NCBI GenBank assembly: GCA_947652605.1
Contig: OX393579.1
Span: 5,642,001 to 5,706,000, forward strand
Source of the DNA: Elmis aenea
Lineage: Eukaryota; Arthropoda; Insecta; Coleoptera; Elmidae
Direction: 5' to 3'
Length of the DNA stretch: 64,000 nucleotides
The notes beneath the pieces are model-generated. The model worked only from the letters and a program-made list of their open reading frames with translations. It was not told where the DNA came from and searched no databases. Position numbers and translations under genes: made by a program. Below are positions 9,759-22,700 of the stretch, one piece after another (the stretch's first letter is position 1; each line of letters starts with the position of its first letter).

Positions 9759-11945
9759 CATATATGTCTATTGTTAAAAGTTGTCGATTTTCGACAATAC
9801 AGTTAAATTAACCTGACTTTGATTTATGATAAATATATATTTACGATTGAACTACTTCACGAAATTTAAATAAAATTTATGAAAACGATTTCAATAAGCG
9901 AACTACGAATGTTTTTTTCGAAAACTTTCAAGTACGTGGAATATGAAAGGTACAAATATATATAATTTTATCTAATCAAATGGGTGCAGCTATAGGTTTG
10001 TCAAATAAAAAATTAAATCCTTAATCAATCGTATCTTAACACGAGTTCAAGTGTTTACATCATTTTGCACATGGCAAATACCCAAAAGTCACGTACACAG
10101 CGATCAATAACGCATTTTAATAAACTTGCAATCGATTAAGATAAAAAATAGTTGTTAAAAATGTGGCCACGTGTCGGCAATATTTTTATGGTTGCATAAA
10201 GTGTTAATCGACAGTTAAAATACAGATATTACACTTATTGATTTTGTTTAGCAAAAAAAAAAGATCTAAATATCTGGTGTGGCCACTAAATTTATTTTTG
10301 TTATATAAAATTAGAGAGAGATTAATGAAACGACCTTTTACACATTTGAAATATTTTATAATCCAAAGAAAATTTAAACGATTTTCAAAAATCGTATTTT
10401 ATTTTCCGATTTTTCCCAATTTTCACGGATACCGTTTGATATATTTCCAATTTTTGTTTGGAATATTAATACAGCAACTTTGCCAAATTTAAATCTATAC
10501 CCAGCTTTTATAATACGCAAGATGCCCTGTGTAGGAGCGCGCGCGCGTGTGTATTAGCGATTCTGAGTCTCGACAATTTTTTGAGTCCCGGGACTCGAGA
10601 CTTTTGCGAATTTTATTTGCATACTAGAAAATGGTGGTTTAACCCGTCAAAAATGACGGAAGATTTTATAAAGTGCAAGAAATACGATGCAATATTCATA
10701 TACTGAAAATTCAACGGCGATTTTCACAGTAAAAAACAAATTATTTCTAGGCAGTGACATTGTTTCTGAAAGCATACTTAAAATTGCTTCTTTGCACGTA
10801 TCGTGATCGTGAATCGGTCGTGACAGTTGACAGTTTTGTTTTTAAATTAAACCAAATTGACTGATTTTGTTTTTGAAGCATTTATTTCATGAATAAAGTA
10901 TAGTAGTAGGAGTAGCATTATTATTTAATTAAGTTTTCATTCTACAGTAAATAAAATATATATTTCCAACTAAATGCTTATTTTAAGTAAACTTAACAAT
11001 TATCCTTTAGCTTTAAGGCAGACAAGATATAAACATAAATAATTAAATATGGCAGGCAAAAAATTAAATATTTAAAGTAAATACTGATTGTTAGTATAAA
11101 CTATAAATATAAAAAATTATGAAACAAAATATTTTTGCTAAACACGTGTCAGAAAAATTTGTTTAAAAGTTAGAAGTATAAAAAATTAATTTCAGTCTTC
11201 TGTAACATTTAGTGTCGTCTCAAGTCTCGAACTAAATGTCCCGGGACTCGAGACTAAGAAAATCCCGGGAATTCCCGGGACTTACGTCTCAGGAAATTCC
11301 CGGGACAGAATCCCTAGTGTGTGTGTATGTGCCTGACGTTAAATATGTAAATTTTTAATAGTGGTTACCGATAGATGCGACAAAGTGCGTGCAAATATTT
11401 AATTTTTTTAATAATAACTAATATACCTACAGGATGTAGGATTGTAGTGTATATTGGGGTCTAGAAAAAAACTCTATAACTGTTTTTGGTAAAATTTAAA
11501 ATTACTAAATTATTTCAAAAATTCAAAATTTTAAAATTTGTTTTCCAAAACGGTTTGAACAATTTTTTTCAAGTTTTAGTATGTTATAGAGTTTATTTTT
11601 CAGAGTAAAATGCCGTTTGTCTTAACTCTCTTGAATTTTCGCGAAAGAAGTTATAGTTAAATAAAAAAGTAAAAATATTTCTTAAGAACGCTGTGATTGT
11701 TAATATGTCAAAAACACGCGCTTGAAACGTCATTTATCAGACGTCATTAACTTCATGTTGACAGACGTCATTTACAAAAATGAGATTGATTAGTGCGCCT
11801 GGAGCGTCATTTTAAACTTTTTATGTCCACAAATACACAAACACATACGTTAATATAATACACACAATACATTTATGGCGAAAGTCATTTGGTTTATTCT
11901 TTTTGTGTCCGTGTTAATGTCAATTTGCATTGTTCTTTTATAGAG
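9759..11945. repeat. Old dispersed repeat, copy C (interrupted by a hAT MITE)
   Basis: It is collinear with copies A and B (TTGTCGATTTTCGACAATAC, TCAATAAGCGAACTACGA, CACGTACACAGCGATCAAT). It continues after a hAT MITE at about 11317 with the part shared with copy A (AATAATAACTAATATAC, AAGAACGCTGT, AAACGTCATTT...CAGACGTCATT). It preserves empty sites for the pogo-like and hAT insertions of copy A and the piggyBac-like insertion of copy B. Confidence 0.7.
10555..11316. mobile_element. hAT-type MITE with CCCGGGACTCGAGAC subterminal repeats
   Basis: The left end is TAGCGATTCTGAGTCTCGAC and the right end, on the minus strand, TAGGGATTCTGTCCCGGGAA. The motif CCCGGGACTCGAGAC is repeated near both ends, and CCCGGGAATTCCCGGG forms a perfect palindrome at the right. 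Flanks are GTGTGTAT and GTGTGTGT, an imperfect 8-bp duplication inside a GT microsatellite. The interior is AT-rich and non-coding. Copies A and B lack it. Confidence 0.6.
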
Positions 11946-12606
11946 ATCTTTGTTGCTAATAATATCCAGCCACCATACAATTAATACTCAAAAATTCTTA
12001 AAGATATAAATATACTTAATAGAAGCAAAAAACAACCTTACAATGTCTAAATATGTAAGGAGACGTAGAGCTTATCATTTAAGATGAAACAAATTAGTAA
12101 TCAAAGTTTTTTGTTAATCATTTAAGTCTACTGTAAAATGGTTATTTATTAAAATATAAACCAAAATATAATCCTAAAAACTTTCAAATCTATTCAATGT
12201 AAAATTAAAAAATATTTTAGTTGAGTATCCAAAAACGTTTCCAATTAAATGATTCGAAACTGCTTAATTACTACAAATTTATTAAATACTTTTAAATCAA
12301 TATAAAAAAGGTAAAACACAATTTTTAAACATTGTAATTTAAAAAAAATATTAATTATTAACAATGAATTAAAATAACTTTGAGACCAAAGTTGTTGCAG
12401 ATAATCGGGCCAGTTATTTAATAAATAAATGCTGTATATTTTATAAAGTTGGTGCCTTTTTACCTAATACGAAATTGCTCGCGATTTTTTTTCTATTACA
12501 AAAAACTATTAATGTAATTTCCTTAAAATATATTTAACATAATTATCTATTTAAGTCCATGCATTAAAGTTTTCTGGTTCAGCAATGGTGCATATTAAAA
12601 TTTTAC
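11946..12606. other. AT-rich spacer, nothing recognised
   Basis: No open frame, repeat end or composition change worth naming. Confidence 0.6.
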
Positions 12607-12609
12607 TTA

Positions 12610-12760
12610 CAAGGGAACCTCTCTTGGTGGTACGAGTACTTAAGTCGGATGTTGGGACTAAGATTTTCCGAAAGAAGATCGTGAATCAAGAAGAGTACAA
12701 ACTTTTTTGGCCCCGAAAACTCAAAACTTTAGTACCACTAATTTTAGTGAGGTTCCCTTG
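12610..12760. mobile_element. 151-bp MITE with TTA duplication
   Basis: The left end is CAAGGGAACCTC and the right end, on the minus strand, CAAGGGAACCTCAC. TTA stands on both sides (12607-12609 and 12761-12763). A second inner inverted pair, TGGTAC/GTACCA, lies inside. A 3-bp TTA duplication fits the PIF/Harbinger preference, but the terminal sequence alone does not prove it. Confidence 0.6.
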
Positions 12761-12763
12761 TTA

Positions 12764-14533
12764 GATTAAAATGGATTGGCGTTCGTTTAATTTCGCTAAT
12801 AGTTTTACCACCTTGTTATAATTTGCATTTAAAGTTGTAATTGTGCATTAATCATAAAATTCACACAATTAATTAAGAAACCGTTTTGACAATCCTTTTT
12901 AAATTGGTTAACAATCCTTTTTAAATTGCTTAATTAACATTAAAAACTGCAGTTTATTGCACCGAATTAATGTTGGCCTTCATTTTTTCGCTACTGCAAG
13001 TGAATTCGACTTTCAAATACTTTGCAGAAGTTCTTAAACAAAAGTTTTGCGGTTGTTATCCTTGCATTACTATGCTTTCTTTGTATGAACCCAGACTATA
13101 ACTTCCACCTTATACTTAGCAGCAAATTAGTGGAAATCTAAGCGTTTTGTAGTAATTTATAAAAGACATTCGGTGGAACAGATCCTTCGCCCCCAGCTTA
13201 TGTTAAGAGTTAAAATCATTTCAACCAAAAAATATTGTAACTATAAATTAAATTGTGGTTTATACCTGTAAAGATATGCAACCAATGTTTATTAGCTGCA
13301 CGAGATTGCCTACATATATAGAAGTTAAATACAAATTATTGTGTTCACTCAAACAAACCTGTATCTCCTGTAATAAGCGAGATCCTTATGCTGGAAATGT
13401 AATCTGGGACACCCTGTGTACTATTATAATATTCCATTCCACTTTATTAACAAAACTCCCTTAAATCATTCGTGATAGATCAAGTTTTCATTGTCTTATA
13501 AGTAATTGGAAATCTGCTCCATTTTTGAACAACTACATCAAACTTTGAAAAGAAGGCAAAAAGTTTTACATAAAAGGAAAAAGGGTTAAAACTTTATATT
13601 CCAGACACTAAAAGTTTAAACTTGCAAATAAAACTACAAATAATAATTTACAGTTTTTTTTTTTAAATTGACGAATATATTAATAAAATGTCACACTACA
13701 AGCCGTCTAACAATATTTTCGAATAAACGGGAATTTTACCCGATAGGAAATTGCAACATTTCCACAGCAAGTCTTCCCACCTCGCTATGTAATGTCCTGG
13801 TGAATTACAAGTCCTCTTGCGCCGGCGAATATTGAGATGAGTTGACAGAACCGATATCAAGCAAACACTTGTAAAGTGCGGGGGAAATCGTGTGTGATAT
13901 CAACATGCGAATTGAAAATTTTATAAATGAGCTCAAACAGCGCCGGTATATTTGAAGTAAGATTGATTTTGTACAATTTATACACAATTCTGTCTGAATA
14001 GTTTCTCCGTTATTAAATTTTAAAGTAGCCAATATGGAGAAAGAATCTGAAAGACATGAACCGTATCATTGAAAGTCGGTGGTAAAGCTTCTAAGAAATA
14101 TTTTCTTGTGTGCTATGCGCTTCACGTAGTTCGCAAGATCAATATAGATCTTACAAGTATTCAAGTTTTGCGGTAGACGACGGTATATGGTAGTTAGGCT
14201 GTTCTTTGATATTCCATTACTGCGGTGACAGAAATCAAACGTGTTTTACAGTCAGGAAAAACGCATTGAGCCATTCTGATTTTGTTGTTTATAGTCATTA
14301 TTAAAGTACTATATTTTATGTAGCTTAAAGGTCCCAAAATTACCATTATCTTGGCCTTAAACTCTACGAATAGTTAACAATAGTTCTAAGAATTATATTT
14401 CAATGTGACTTAAGCCAATTTTAAAATTAATAGTTTATAAAAACTACGAAATTATGTTATTTTGTCCGATGTGTTTTGCTGAAGTGATGTTTGATAAGAT
14501 AGTAACTTAAAAAAATGTATGAGTAATCATATA
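12764..14533. other. Mostly unique AT-rich DNA with a mildly GC-richer patch
   Basis: At 13405 the string GACACCCTGTGTA resembles an orphan mariner right end. The patch 13740-14290 has more CG dinucleotides than its surroundings but no frame with an ATG and plausible codon use. I see no gene here. Confidence 0.5.
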
Positions 14534-15835
14534 GAGTAAACCCGGACAAAAGTCCGCACCGGGGTAAAAGTCCTATTAGGGATATGAAGGACTGGAGAGT
14601 TAAGAGAGAATAGGTTTTATTATAGGTAGTTGAGATACAGTATATGTGGTGGACACATATAGTTCTAGCTTGATCGGCAGTTAAACCGCTGCGAAAATGA
14701 GCTAAGTGTAAAAATACTTGGCTTGTTATAGTTTTCGATGATCTTTTATTAGGCAGTGATATTTAAAAGTCTCTTACAACCGGCATGCAACTTTTTTTAT
14801 ATAAACACCCTCCATTTTAGCTACACAATCATGTCGCCAAACGTTTCCTATTGCTTCTATCGTAATTAGCACGCATGGGGGCAAAAAGCCGCAGTCTTGA
14901 CTGGGGTAAAAGGCCGCACACAGGCTTTTGTCCCGTCTATTTAAATTGGAAATAATCAAATCCACATTTACGTATGATCACGAAGCAAGTTCGGCTGATC
15001 ACTGTAGATAGATAGATGGACTTAAGGTTCTACGGAATTACTAGAAAATTTTCGACGGTTGGCTTTTGACTTTGCTTCGCAAAATAACATCGTAAACGAT
15101 TTTAATAAGAAGTCACAAATGGCGGGAGACGACTGGACCAAAAGTTTTTTTTATCTCGACACAAATTTTCTTTTAAACGCCCAAAAAGACAAGCGTCGGA
15201 AGGATTATAGATTTCAATAAAGTCCAAATAGAAAGATTCTACGATAATTTAACGAACAGCCATGTCAGAGAAGGGGAAAACGAAATTGTTTGCCCAGGTT
15301 GTTAAGAAATATATGAAGATCCGCACCAGTCGAGGACTAGATTGTGCAGTAAATGCCACATTTAGTGGCACGAAAGTTGCTCAAATTTTGAAACCGGCGA
15401 GTTCGCCTGTGATTTTTGTTGAATTCGTCAAATATTTTTTGTGTTCTTTTAAATGTGATATTTTTTTAAATTTTGTTACAGGACTGAACTTTTATTTTGT
15501 ATTTTTGAAGAGAATTAACTTTCATTTTATAAAATAACACACCGTATATTAATGTGTCAAAGATATAAACATTTTAATTAGACGAATGCGCGAACGGACT
15601 TTTGCCCCATCAATTTGGACTTTTGCCCCATAGGGTGGGGCAAAAGTACCAATCTACATCAAACCACAAAGAAAATATTTTTATTTGAATTCGTTACTTT
15701 TGGTGGCAACCCATTTTATGATGCAATGAGAAGTGTCTAACGTGTTCATAAAAAAAATGTTGACCCGTTAAACATAAAACTTACTTACTTAGGGAGTTGA
15801 GAACGTTAAGTGCGGACTTTTGCCCGGGTTTACTC
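14534..15835 (+). mobile_element. Pogo/jerky-like transposon with decayed, core-deleted transposase
   Basis: The ends are GAGTAAACCCGG and CCGGGTTTACTC, with TA on each side (14532-14533 and 15836-15837). The termini continue as inverted repeats into CAAAAGTCCGCAC. Copies of the GGGGCAAAAGTCC-type motif recur inside near both ends (about 14572, 14900, 15590-15645). The interior holds a plus-strand transposase relic (15026-15422). The 1.3-kb length is about half of a full pogo element, consistent with loss of the DDE catalytic core. Confidence 0.8.
15026..15422 (+). pseudogene. Pogo/jerky-like transposase relic: HTH region joined to zinc finger
   Basis: The first frame (15026 to about 15185) contains FRRLAFDFASQNN and KKSQMAGDDW, matching the conserved pogo/CENP-B-type DNA-binding region (R-R-L-A-x-x-F-A ... 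M-A-G-x-D-W). After a frameshift, the second frame (from about 15180) has RIIDFNKVQIERFYDNL, the segment that normally leads into the DDE domain. Instead it passes directly to a cysteine-rich end: VCPGC, LCSKC, HESC and FACDFC, a PHD-type finger. The whole catalytic core is absent. Two in-frame stops interrupt the finger region, one at a position where Trp is expected. The ATG frame at 15262 is an overlapping shadow. The product would be non-functional. Confidence 0.75.
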
Positions 15836-15837
15836 TA

Positions 15838-16386
15838 TATCTTTCCCAATACTTTGTAAGTAAGTAAATAAAAAGATACCTACATTTTTTAGTAGTCTGA
15901 CTTACGACACCCTATTTGTCTTTATATAAACTAGAGATAATGACAGACTTCACAGTACAGTTTCATTCAATAGAAAAATATCCTCTCCGTACAAAAATCT
16001 AGAAGCACGTTTTTACAAAACTTGTACATATACTTTGTTGTATTGATAATGTAGATCTGATTGCCTAATTTTTTTTTATTATGTAGTTGTTAGTTACTTG
16101 CAGATGGTCTCTCTAAGGTTGTGTCTCAATTCCATTTATTAGTTAGACGTGTTGCACTCCTAACTCTTATAGTTATCTTAATTGAAAAACTTGAGCAAAA
16201 CGTGTTTTAATTAAAATAATCTTATCAAAACAAATCTAGTATTAAAACAGCATAGTGTTGATCTGTGGTGTTAGTGCTTAAATAGGTGTTTAAGTTAACA
16301 ATAAAAGGTTGTAAACAATATGCCAAGTTTTTAAGTTTTATATCTTGTTAAACTATAATATACCATTATAAACCTGTTTGGCATTG
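15838..16386. other. Unique AT-rich spacer
   Basis: No element ends or open frames I can support. Confidence 0.6.
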
Positions 16387-16388
16387 TA

Positions 16389-17601
16389 CAGGGTGGACCA
16401 AATTCGAATGTTTTACGGGGTATCTCGGTTACTGTAATAGATAGCGAAAATCTGATTTCGGTCTCTTGGGCTATTTTTATGAGAAAATAACGCCTAAGCA
16501 ATCAGATTTTTTCTATCGGATTCCATTTTGGCACTACAGACGAAAAATGAAATTTCATCATTTTTGAAAATTTGCTGTAACTTCTTTATTTATTAAATTA
16601 GAACAAAATGTTGTAGAGGTTTTTTATACAGATTTTTATGCTTAATTTAAAAACAAAAGTAATTTTTTCTTAGCCTCCTTGACTTTTGAGATATGGAGTA
16701 AACTTACATTTTTTTAAATGGAAACCCTAGTTGGCCATGACTTTATGTGAAAGAGTATTTTTTTAGCTTTTCAAAAATATATAGTTTTATATATTTGTTG
16801 CAAAAAATAGCCAAGATATGGCCAATTTTGTAAAAATTTGATCATCAAAGTTAGCCATGATTTCGTAAACAAGTGATGTTTGCAATTATTAAACAACTAA
16901 ACGTCATTTAGAAGTAATTTGTTTAACTTTTAAGCAAATCCGTGTATTATTTTGTATTTTATAACTGTTTATTGTGGCATTGTGAACATGGCTAAATTTG
17001 AACTCTTTGAAAAGTTTAATATGTTAGAATATTACTTTGCAAGTGATAAAAACGTAGCGGTTGTTACAGAATTTACTTGGCGATGACGTTTAGTTGTTTA
17101 ATAATTGCAAACATCAGTTGTTTACGAAATCATGGCAAACTTTGATGATCGAATTTTTACAAAATTGACCATATCTTGGATATTTTTTGCAAAAAATATA
17201 TAAAACTATATATTTTTGAAAAGCTAAAAAAATACTCTTTCACATAAAGTCATGGCCAACTAGGGTTTCCATTTAAAAAAATGTAAGTTTACTCCATATC
17301 TCGAAAGTCAAGGAGGCTAAGAAAAAATTACTTTTGTTTTTAAATTAAGCATAAAAATCTGTATAAAAAACCTCTACAACATTTTGTTCTAATTTAATAA
17401 ATAAAGAAGTTACAGCAAATTTTCAAAAATGATGAAATTTCATTTTTCGTCTGTAGTGCCAAAATGGAATCCGATAGAAAAAATCTGATTGCTTGGGCGT
17501 TATTTTCTCAAAAAAATAGCCCAAGAGACCGAAATCAGATTTTCGCTATCTATTACAGTAACCGAGATACCCCGTAAAACATTCGAATTTGGTCCACCCT
17601 G
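16389..17601. mobile_element. Mariner-type palindromic (fold-back) element
   Basis: Two nearly identical inverted arms of about 519 bp (16389-16907 and 17083-17601) flank a 175-bp spacer. The ends are CAGGGTGGACCAAATTCGAA and its complement, with TA on both sides (16387-16388 and 17602-17603). This is the classical mariner-type TACAGGGTG terminus. The arms differ at only a few positions, so the structure is young or maintained by gene conversion. The spacer contains a short relic open frame (16988-17086). Confidence 0.85.
16988..17086 (+). pseudogene. Possible transposase N-terminus in the palindrome spacer
   Basis: An ATG opens 32 codons: MAKFELFEKFNMLEYYFASD, then KNVAVVTEF and a stop just inside the right arm. 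The layout (short Met leader, hydrophobic Y-Y-F, then N-V-A-x-V) resembles the N-terminal helix-turn-helix leader of insect mariner-related transposases. That reading rests on motif resemblance only. It would mean that the palindrome formed by inverted duplication of an element's left end. Confidence 0.35.
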
Positions 17602-17603
17602 TA

Positions 17604-19527
17604 TAAACGAGTGGTATAATTGTTTTGTGTTAATAATACTCCTAAAACTTATCAATTAATAATACTGTCGATTGTATGTTTATATCATATTTAATATAAA
17701 CTGCAGATATGCCACCGTCCTGCAGCTTCTACTCTAAGAAGAAAAATCTTAAGACACGTGGAAAAGCGATACTATAATAGCAACCTCCATTCCATTCCAA
17801 AAAGCGAATCGCCCCATTAAAGCCTAATACGATACAACTGATACAACACAATTTACTTTTTGGGTCATTGTATCTTGTTTTACAGAAAAATAAAAGGGAG
17901 AATTGGAGTTAAACTTCTTTTTAGTCTCGCAAAGTACACTTTACTTTAATGCCTTTAGGTGAGGTTCCCAGAAACTCGATCATTTTAACAAATGAAGGGG
18001 CGACTTTCAGTGTTAAGATTTTAAATTTCTCTGTTGATTTAAAAGCGGTTTGCTCACTGACTTATAATTTTTTTGTAATGAGAATTGTAAACAACAATTT
18101 AGCTTTTGAATTTCGCGATGTAAAGGAGGTTTAACATTTGATTCCTCGCACAATGGTTCTATAAATACAAGTTATTTGCATGCAATTATTTTCTTAACAC
18201 ATATACACAAATTTCAGGACGAATGTCCGCCCATTTTAATTACAAATGAACAGTAAAACGTATAAATAGTCGGAGGCAATCGATAATTGAATCTTTGTTA
18301 ATTGTTTGCTTAACATTGGGGGAGAATTCTGTTTACACTATATATATTGCTCATTTGGCATTACCGAATCCCTTTCTCGTAATAGGTCAAACAAACAAAG
18401 CTTGAATGCAGACTAATAATAATTAGTTTAGCATGTATTGTTTTAAATGCAATGAGAGTAGTGTCCTATTTCGATCAAACACTAATACCTACTAAGGGAT
18501 TTTTAAAAGCTTTTTTTGAACCACAAATATGCGCAATTAAAGAAAAAAGGTCTTTTGTAATAAACGTATCCTACAATCATAAAATTTGTGTTGCAGAGGA
18601 TTTCCTATTTCCAATGAGAGCGCAGGGTATTTCGATTATTGTTGAAACAAACAAAAGTAGTGACATGAACTTGTCTTATATTTTAAACGATAAAACACAG
18701 TTTTTATTATTTAAAACATGGTAGAAAAAAGAGTACTATAAATTTTTCATTATATCGATTAAACAATGACATAAAAACATTTTTTGCGTTCTTTTAAGCG
18801 CCGCAAAAGACAATGTTTTCATATTTTTAATAAATAATAATAAATACAAAAATGATTTAGTTTATCACTGCAACAAAATCAAGTTTAAAGAAAATTTTAT
18901 TTGAAAGATGTGACTTGACCTTAAGATCCAGAAGATTAATATATATTTTTTTAAATGTATATAATATACTTATATAGAAGTTTGATAAGTAAATATGATG
19001 GTCAATGTAGAAAATTTTTTAACTCATTTTGTTGTTAAATGGTTCATGCAGACTGAATAAAATGAAAGAAATACACCTCAACATATTTGTACAAACATTA
19101 ACTAAAATAATGACAGTTGACAAGAAACCAAAAATTGTGTAAAAGTGCTGTCTTTAAAGCTGTTGCCATATTGGATTATAGGCCATTATTATAACATTTT
19201 TTGTCAATTAAAGCTGGCTTTGATATAGTTTATAAGCTTAAATTTTACTTCCTATAAGATGTTTATCTTTCTTTTTTAAAATATAGGTATTTCAGAAGAG
19301 TAGAATGTGTAAATAAGCCAAGTTAAAAGACCTATTTTGTTAACTATGAACTATTCTTTTAGAAGAAGAATTAAATTACTTTTAAGACTAGCGTCTCTTT
19401 GTAGCGTGTTCTCTTAATAATTATAAATTGTATTTCTAAATCTATAACATAGTAGGTTATCATAAAAGAAGATATTGTCGTAATTTTTTTAATAAACCTA
19501 ACCTTACAAACACACAAAATAGCAATA
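17604..19527. other. Unique AT-rich DNA left of the satellite
   Basis: Short frames at 17949-18134 and 18452-18724 have no recognisable motif and AT-biased composition like their surroundings. I do not call them genes. No element ends were found. Confidence 0.55.
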
Positions 19528-19727
19528 NNNNNNNNNNNNNNNNNNNNNNNNNNNNNNNNNNNNNNNNNNNNNNNNNNNNNNNNNNNNNNNNNNNNNNNNN
19601 NNNNNNNNNNNNNNNNNNNNNNNNNNNNNNNNNNNNNNNNNNNNNNNNNNNNNNNNNNNNNNNNNNNNNNNNNNNNNNNNNNNNNNNNNNNNNNNNNNNN
19701 NNNNNNNNNNNNNNNNNNNNNNNNNNN
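19528..19727. other. Assembly gap (200 N)
   Basis: Exactly 200 undetermined bases at the left border of the satellite array. The round number suggests a placeholder of unknown true size, so the array's left boundary and full length are not known. Confidence 0.95.
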
Positions 19728-22700
19728 AACCAGCTCATTGAAAGACATATGCAAAACAATTGTATTCATGTAAGGAGGCGATGGATAAACTGTTTCTGTG
19801 ATATACAAATCAATAATTAAAATTGTTTCGAAATAGTCGCTCAAGGAACATATGTATTAACTAAAGCACGATATTTTTAGGAAATTATTAAAAATTTAAA
19901 CCAGCTCATTGAAAGACATATGCAAAACAATTGTATTCATGTAAAGAGGCGATGGATAAACTGTTCCTGTGATATACAAATCAATAAATGAAATTGTTTC
20001 GAAATATTCGCTCAAGGAACATATGTATTAACTAAAGCACGGTATTTTTAGGAAATTATTAAAAATTAAAACCAGCTCTTTGAAAGACATATGCAAAACA
20101 ATTGTAGTAATGTAAAGAGGCGATGGATAAACTGTTCCTGTGATATACAAATCAATAATTGAAATTGTTTCGAAATATTCGCTCAAGGAACATATGTATT
20201 AACTAAAGCACGGTATTTTTAGGAAATTATTAAAAATTAAAACCAGCTCATTGAAAGACATATGCAAAACAATTGTATTCATGTAAAGAGGCGATGGATA
20301 AACTGTTCCTGTGATATACAAATCAATAATTAAAATTGTTCAGAAATAGTCGCTCAAGGAACATATGTATTAACTAAAGCACGGTATTTTTAGGAAATTA
20401 TTAAAAATTAAAACCAGCTCATTGAAAGACATATGCAAAACAATTGTATTCATGTAAAGAGGCGATGGATAAACTGTTCCTGTGATATACAAATCAATAA
20501 TTAAAATTGTTTAGAAATAGTCGCTCAAGGAACATATGTAGTAACTAAAGCACGGTATTTTTAGGAAATTATTAAAAATTAAAACCAGCTCATTGAAAGA
20601 CATATGCAAAACAATTGTATTCATGTAAAGAGGCGATGGATAAACTGTTCCTGTGATATACAAATCAATAATTAAAATTGTTTAGAAATAGTCGCTCAAG
20701 GAACATATGTATTAACTAAAGCACGGTATTTTTAGGAAATTATTAAAAATTAAAACCAGCTCATTGAAAGACATATGCAAAACAATTGTATTCATGTAAA
20801 GAGGCGATGGATAAACTGTTCCTGTGATATACAAATCAATAATTAAAATTGTTCAGAAATAGTCGCTCAAGGAACATATGTATTAACTAAAGCACGGTAT
20901 TTTTAGGAAATTATTAAAAATTAAAACCAGCTCATTGAAAGACATATGCAAAACAATTGTATTCATGTAAAGAGGCGATGGATAAACTGTTCCTGTGATA
21001 TACAAATCAATAATTGAAATTGTTTTGAAATAGTCGCTCAAGGAACATATGTATTAACTAAAGCACGGTATTTTTAGGAAATTATTAAAAATTAAAACCA
21101 GCTCATTGAAAGACATATGCAAAACAATTGTATTCATGTAAAGAGGCGATGGATAAACTGTTCCTGTGATATACAAATCAATAATTAAAATTGTTTTGAA
21201 ATAGTCGCTCAAGGAACATATGTATTAACTAAAGCACGGTATTTTTAGGAAATTATTAAAAATTAAAACCAGCTCAGTGAAAGACATATGCAAAACAATT
21301 GTATTCATGTAAAGAGGCGATGGATAAACTGTTCCTGTGATATACAAATCAATAATTAAAATTGTTTCGAAATAGTCGCTCAAGGAACATATGTATTAAC
21401 TAAAGCACGGTATTTTTAGGAAATTATTAAAAATTAAAACCAGCACATTAAAAGACATATGCAAAACAATTGTATTTATGTGAAGAAGCGATGGATAAAT
21501 TGTTCCTGTGATATACAAATCAATAATTAAAATTGTTTAGAAATAGTCGCTCAAGGAACATATGTATTAACTAAAGCACGGTATTTTTAGGAAATTATTA
21601 AAAATGTAAACCAGCTCATTGAAAGACATATGCAAAACAATTGTATTCATGTAAAGAGGCGATGGATAAACTGTTCCTGTGATATACAAATCAATAATTA
21701 AAATTGTTTCGAAATAGTCGCTCAAGGAACATATGTATTAACTAAAGCACGGTATTTTTAGGAAATTATTAAAAATTAAAACCAGCTCATTGAAAGACAT
21801 ATGCAAAACAATTGTATTCATGTAAAGAGGCGATGGATAAATTGTTCCTGTGATATACAAATCAATAATTAAAATTGTTTAGAAATAGTCGCTCAAGGAA
21901 CATATGTATTAACTAAAGCACGGTATTTTTAGGAAATTATTAAAAATTAAAACCAGCTCATTGAAAGACATATGCAAAACAATTGTATTCATGTAAAGAG
22001 GCGATGGATAAACTGTTTCTGTGATATACAAATCAATAATTGAAATTGTTTCGATTAGTCGCTCAAGGAACATATGTATTAACTAAAGCACGGTATTTTT
22101 AGGAAATTATTAAAATCTAAAACCAGCTCATTGAAAGACATATGCAAAACAATTGTATTCATGTAAAGAGGCGATGGATAAACTGTTTCTGTGATATACA
22201 AATCAATAATTAAAATTGTTTCGAAATAGTCGCTCAAGGAACATATGTATTAACTAAAGCACGGTATTTTTAGGAAATTATTAAAAATTAAAAACCAGCT
22301 CTTTGAAAGACATATGCAAAACAATTGTAGTAATGTAAAGAGGCGATGGATAAACTGTTCCTGTGATATACAAATCAATAATTGAAATTGTTTCGAAATA
22401 TTCGCTCAAGGAACATATGTATTAACTAAAGCACGGTATTTTTAGGAAATTATTAAAAATTAAAACCAGCTCATTGAAAGACATATGCAAAACAATTGTA
22501 TTCATGTAAAGAATGGATGGATAAATTGTTCCTGTGATATACAAATCAATAATTAAAATTGTTTAGAAATAGTCGCTCAAGGAACATATGTATTAACTAA
22601 AGCACGGTATTTTTAGGAAATTATTAAAAATTAAAACCAGCTCATTGAAAGACATATGCAAAACAATTGTATTCATGTAAAGAAGCGATGGATAAATTGT

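Noticed and set aside
13805..14032. 75-codon minus-strand frame
   Set aside because: It begins with TTG rather than ATG, shows no motif and lies in AT-rich DNA.
15262..15537. 91-codon plus-strand frame starting with ATG
   Set aside because: It overlaps the pogo-like transposase relic in another frame; the cysteine-rich reading is the meaningful one.
19371..19844. Frames that run through the N gap
   Set aside because: Their length is produced by undetermined bases and satellite sequence.
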